DNA from: CAZCTO01 sp964501725
Lineage (GTDB): Bacteria; Bacillota; Clostridia; Saccharofermentanales; Saccharofermentanaceae
Assembly (NCBI GenBank): GCA_964501725.1
Contig: CAZCTO010000010.1
Coordinates: forward strand, 18,422-82,421
Direction of reading: 5' to 3'
Length of the DNA: 64,000 bases
Made by a program: the position numbers and the translations under genes. The notes under the pieces are model-generated. The model did no database searches, was not told the origin of the DNA, and saw only the letters and a program-made list of their open reading frames with translations. Each line of letters begins with the position of its first letter. Position 1 is the first letter of the stretch. Positions 61,940 through 64,000 of the stretch are shown here, piece by piece.

Positions 61940-61962
61940 AGACAGGAAACGAGATAACACAT

Positions 61963-63768
61963 ATGGACAGATTAAGTAAAATACGCAACTTCAGCATTAT
62001 TGCGCATATTGACCACGGGAAATCTACGCTTGCCGATCGACTGATCGAGCATACAGGCGTTCTATCTACGCGAGAGATGCAAAGTCAGGTGCTCGATAAC
62101 ATGGATATCGAGCGCGAACGCGGAATAACAATCAAAGCGCAGGCAACCCGAATGCTTTATTCGGCAAAAGACGGGGAGATCTATCAACTGAATCTGATCG
62201 ATACTCCCGGCCATGTCGATTTTAACTACGAGGTATCCAGAAGCCTTCGTGCATGCGACGGGGCCGTCCTGGTTGTCGATGCAGCACAGGGCATCGAAGC
62301 TCAGACACTCGCCAATGTATATCTTGCTCTGGATGTGGATCTGGAGATACTTCCTGTCGTTAACAAGATTGATTTGCCGTCTGCCCAACCGGAAGAAGTC
62401 TGCAAAGAAATTGAAGATTTAATCGGCTTGGATGCTTCGTATGCTCCGATGATTTCCGCAAAAAACAATATCGGTATAGACGATGTACTCGAATCAATCG
62501 TTAATTATCTCCCGCCTCCGAAAGGTGATATTGATGCGCCGCTGAAAGCACTGATCTTTGATTCGAAATACGACACTTATAAAGGGGTTATCGTTCACGT
62601 TCGGATCATGGACGGCATGGTTTCAGCCGGAGACAAAATCCGGATGATGCATACCGGTAAGGAATTCACGGTAGTCGAACTCGGTTATTTTCATCCGGGA
62701 ATATTCGTCCCCACAGATCGTCTGCTTTGCGGCGAAGTCGGATATATCTGCGCTTCCATCAAAAACGTCCGCGATACGGCTCCGGGCGACACCGTCACCC
62801 TCGTTTCCAATCCGGCAACCGAGCCGCTTCAGGGATATAAGAAAATTCAGCAGATGGTTTTCTGCGGGCTGTATCCGACGGACGGAGCCAAATATCCGGA
62901 TCTCAGAGATGCACTCGACAAACTGAGGTTAAACGATGCCGCGCTCTCATTTGAACCGGAAACATCCGCCGCGCTTGGTTTTGGGTTTCGCTGCGGATTT
63001 TTAGGGCTACTTCATTATGAAGTTATCCAGGAGCGTTTGGAACGGGAATACAATCTTGATTTAATTTCTACGGCGCCCTCCGTTGTCTATAAGGTCTTTA
63101 CGATTCGCGGTGAAGAACTGAGAATGGACAATCCGACGAATATGCCTGACCCCACTGAGATCGATTACATTGAGGAGCCCATCGTAAAGGCGACCCTGAT
63201 GATTCCAAAAGATTATGTCGGCAATATAATGGAACTGTGCCAGGAGAGGCGAGGCGAGTACATCAACATGGAGTATCTTGATGAGAAGCGCGTCATACTG
63301 CATTACCGGATGCCTCTCAATGAAATTATCTACGACTTTTTCGATGCCCTCAAGTCGAGGACCAGAGGCTACGGATCGTTGGATTATGAAGTGGAAGGGT
63401 ACCAAAAATCAGATCTGGTTAAATTGGATATCCTCCTGAACGGCGATCTGGTCGATGCGCTGTCATTTATTGTCCATCGCGAAAAAGCTTACGCTCGCGG
63501 CAGGCGAATGACAGAAAAACTCAAGGACAACATTCCGAGGCAGCAATTCGAAATTCCGATTCAGGCTTGCATCGGAGGCAAAATTATTGCACGCGAGACG
63601 ATCCGCGCTTTCCGAAAAGACGTTATCGCCAAATGCTACGGCGGCGACATCACCCGGAAAAAGAAACTTCTCGAAAAGCAGAAAGAGGGCAAAAAGCGCA
63701 TGCGCCAGGTTGGCAGCGTAGAAGTTCCGCAGGAAGCGTTCATGAGCGTTCTCCGGCTCGACGAGTAA
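61963..63768 (+). CDS. lepA: Elongation factor 4 (LepA)
   Basis: A 601-residue GTPase. The G domain (AHIDHGKSTLADRL, then DTPGHVDFNYEV and NKIDLPSA) is followed by domain II and the LepA-specific C-terminal domain, ending with KKRMRQVGSVEVPQEAFMSV. It remodels stalled ribosomes and works in initiation. Confidence 0.98.
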   Translation: MDRLSKIRNFSIIAHIDHGKSTLADRLIEHTGVLSTREMQSQVLDNMDIERERGITIKAQATRMLYSAKDGEIYQLNLIDTPGHVDFNYEVSRSLRACDGAVLVVDAAQGIEAQTLANVYLALDVDLEILPVVNKIDLPSAQPEEVCKEIEDLIGLDASYAPMISAKNNIGIDDVLESIVNYLPPPKGDIDAPLKALIFDSKYDTYKGVIVHVRIMDGMVSAGDKIRMMHTGKEFTVVELGYFHPGIFVPTDRLLCGEVGYICASIKNVRDTAPGDTVTLVSNPATEPLQGYKKIQQMVFCGLYPTDGAKYPDLRDALDKLRLNDAALSFEPETSAALGFGFRCGFLGLLHYEVIQERLEREYNLDLISTAPSVVYKVFTIRGEELRMDNPTNMPDPTEIDYIEEPIVKATLMIPKDYVGNIMELCQERRGEYINMEYLDEKRVILHYRMPLNEIIYDFFDALKSRTRGYGSLDYEVEGYQKSDLVKLDILLNGDLVDALSFIVHREKAYARGRRMTEKLKDNIPRQQFEIPIQACIGGKIIARETIRAFRKDVIAKCYGGDITRKKKLLEKQKEGKKRMRQVGSVEVPQEAFMSVLRLDE

Positions 63769-63814
63769 CATCGCGGCGCAGCCGGCTCTTCCCCGGCGTC
63801 CCTCAAAAAACATC

Positions 63815-63843
63815 TAAACAATCCCGCGTAAAAATGGTATGAT
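63815..63843 (+). promoter_or_regulatory. Promoter of tRNA-Leu
   Basis: TAAACA (63815-63820), a 17-base spacer and TATGAT (63838-63843) lie 21 bases before the tRNA. Confidence 0.55.
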
Positions 63844-63864
63844 GGTTTTTGCGCGAAAACACCC

Positions 63865-63947
63865 GCGGACGTGGTGGAATTGGCAGACACGCTGGATTTA
63901 GGTTCCAGTGCGAGAGCATGCAGGTTCAAGTCCTGTCACCCGCACCA
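63865..63947 (+). tRNA. tRNA-Leu (anticodon TAG), acceptor stem with two mismatches
   Basis: An 83-base tRNA with encoded CCA. The D arm reads GTGGAATTGGCAGAC. The anticodon stem CTGGA/TCCAG closes TTTAGGT (anticodon TAG). A variable arm (TGC/GCA) shows the long-arm Leu class. The acceptor GCGGACG against CACCCGC leaves A5-C68 and C6-A67 unpaired. It has its own promoter and terminator. Confidence 0.88.
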
Positions 63948-63958
63948 TATTCAAGAAG

Positions 63959-63987
63959 CCCCTTCTCCGGCGGGAGAAGGGGTTTTT
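63959..63987 (+). terminator. Intrinsic terminator after tRNA-Leu
   Basis: CCCCTTCTCC pairs with GGAGAAGGGG (10 bp) around a GGCG loop, followed by TTTTT. Confidence 0.95.
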
Positions 63988-64000
63988 CTCATTATAGCGA

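Overview
The window is about 64 kb of a chromosome from an anaerobic, low-to-moderate GC Bacillota, most likely a clostridial lineage. The evidence is gene content and order: ruvX with DUF1292 genes, rimP-nusA-rnpM-ylxQ-infB-rbfA, a dcw cluster led by mraZ, hrcA with a CIRCE operator, a tRNA-Trp T-box, and a PerR-type regulator in front of rubrerythrin and superoxide reductase. Sigma-A type promoters and strong GGAGG ribosome sites recur. MurE carries a DNPR motif, which points to meso-diaminopimelate peptidoglycan. nrdR directly follows ftsZ, where spore formers of this group usually carry spoIIGA-sigE-sigG, so a non-sporulating relative is plausible. This is an inference.

Layout: 1-1100 holds the 3' end of ruvX and two DUF1292 genes. 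1093-5117 holds a CPBP protease and a very large membrane-anchored protein of unusual architecture. A tRNA-Val and a zinc-ribbon membrane protein follow. 6467-9175 carries a YhbD-type regulator, an ArsR regulator with a lysine-rich tail, then perR-rubrerythrin-superoxide reductase. A minus-strand block (9262-12029) holds ilvC, ilvN, mscL and a small P-loop protein, with a 25-bp tandem repeat in between.

12312-21388 is the translation operon from rimP through ribF. lgt and rodA follow to 23562. 23786-36637 is a division and cell wall cluster (mraZ, rsmH, ftsL-like, PBP, murE, murF, ftsW, murG, ftsQ, sbp, ftsZ) that lacks mraY, murD, murC and ftsA. Then come nrdR, a two-component system, nth, recG, rsmD, coaD and a coiled-coil protein. 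A two-gene ATPase plus TOPRIM/DUF4276-like module (43719-45602) sits between coaD and hemW, and it is the best candidate for an undescribed system.

46786-53291 is the heat-shock operon hrcA-grpE-clpP-dnaK-dnaJ-prmA, with clpP in an unusual place. mutY lies convergently. A tryptophan T-box then precedes a stand-alone trpB2. The end holds an AIM24-family gene (minus strand), rsmE, hisS, aspS, lepB, lepA and a tRNA-Leu with a mismatched acceptor stem.

Most genes run on the plus strand and are packed with start/stop overlaps, so they form long co-transcribed units. The exceptions are 9262-12029, mutY and the AIM24 gene. All function calls come from reading the translated sequence and motifs; no database search was run.
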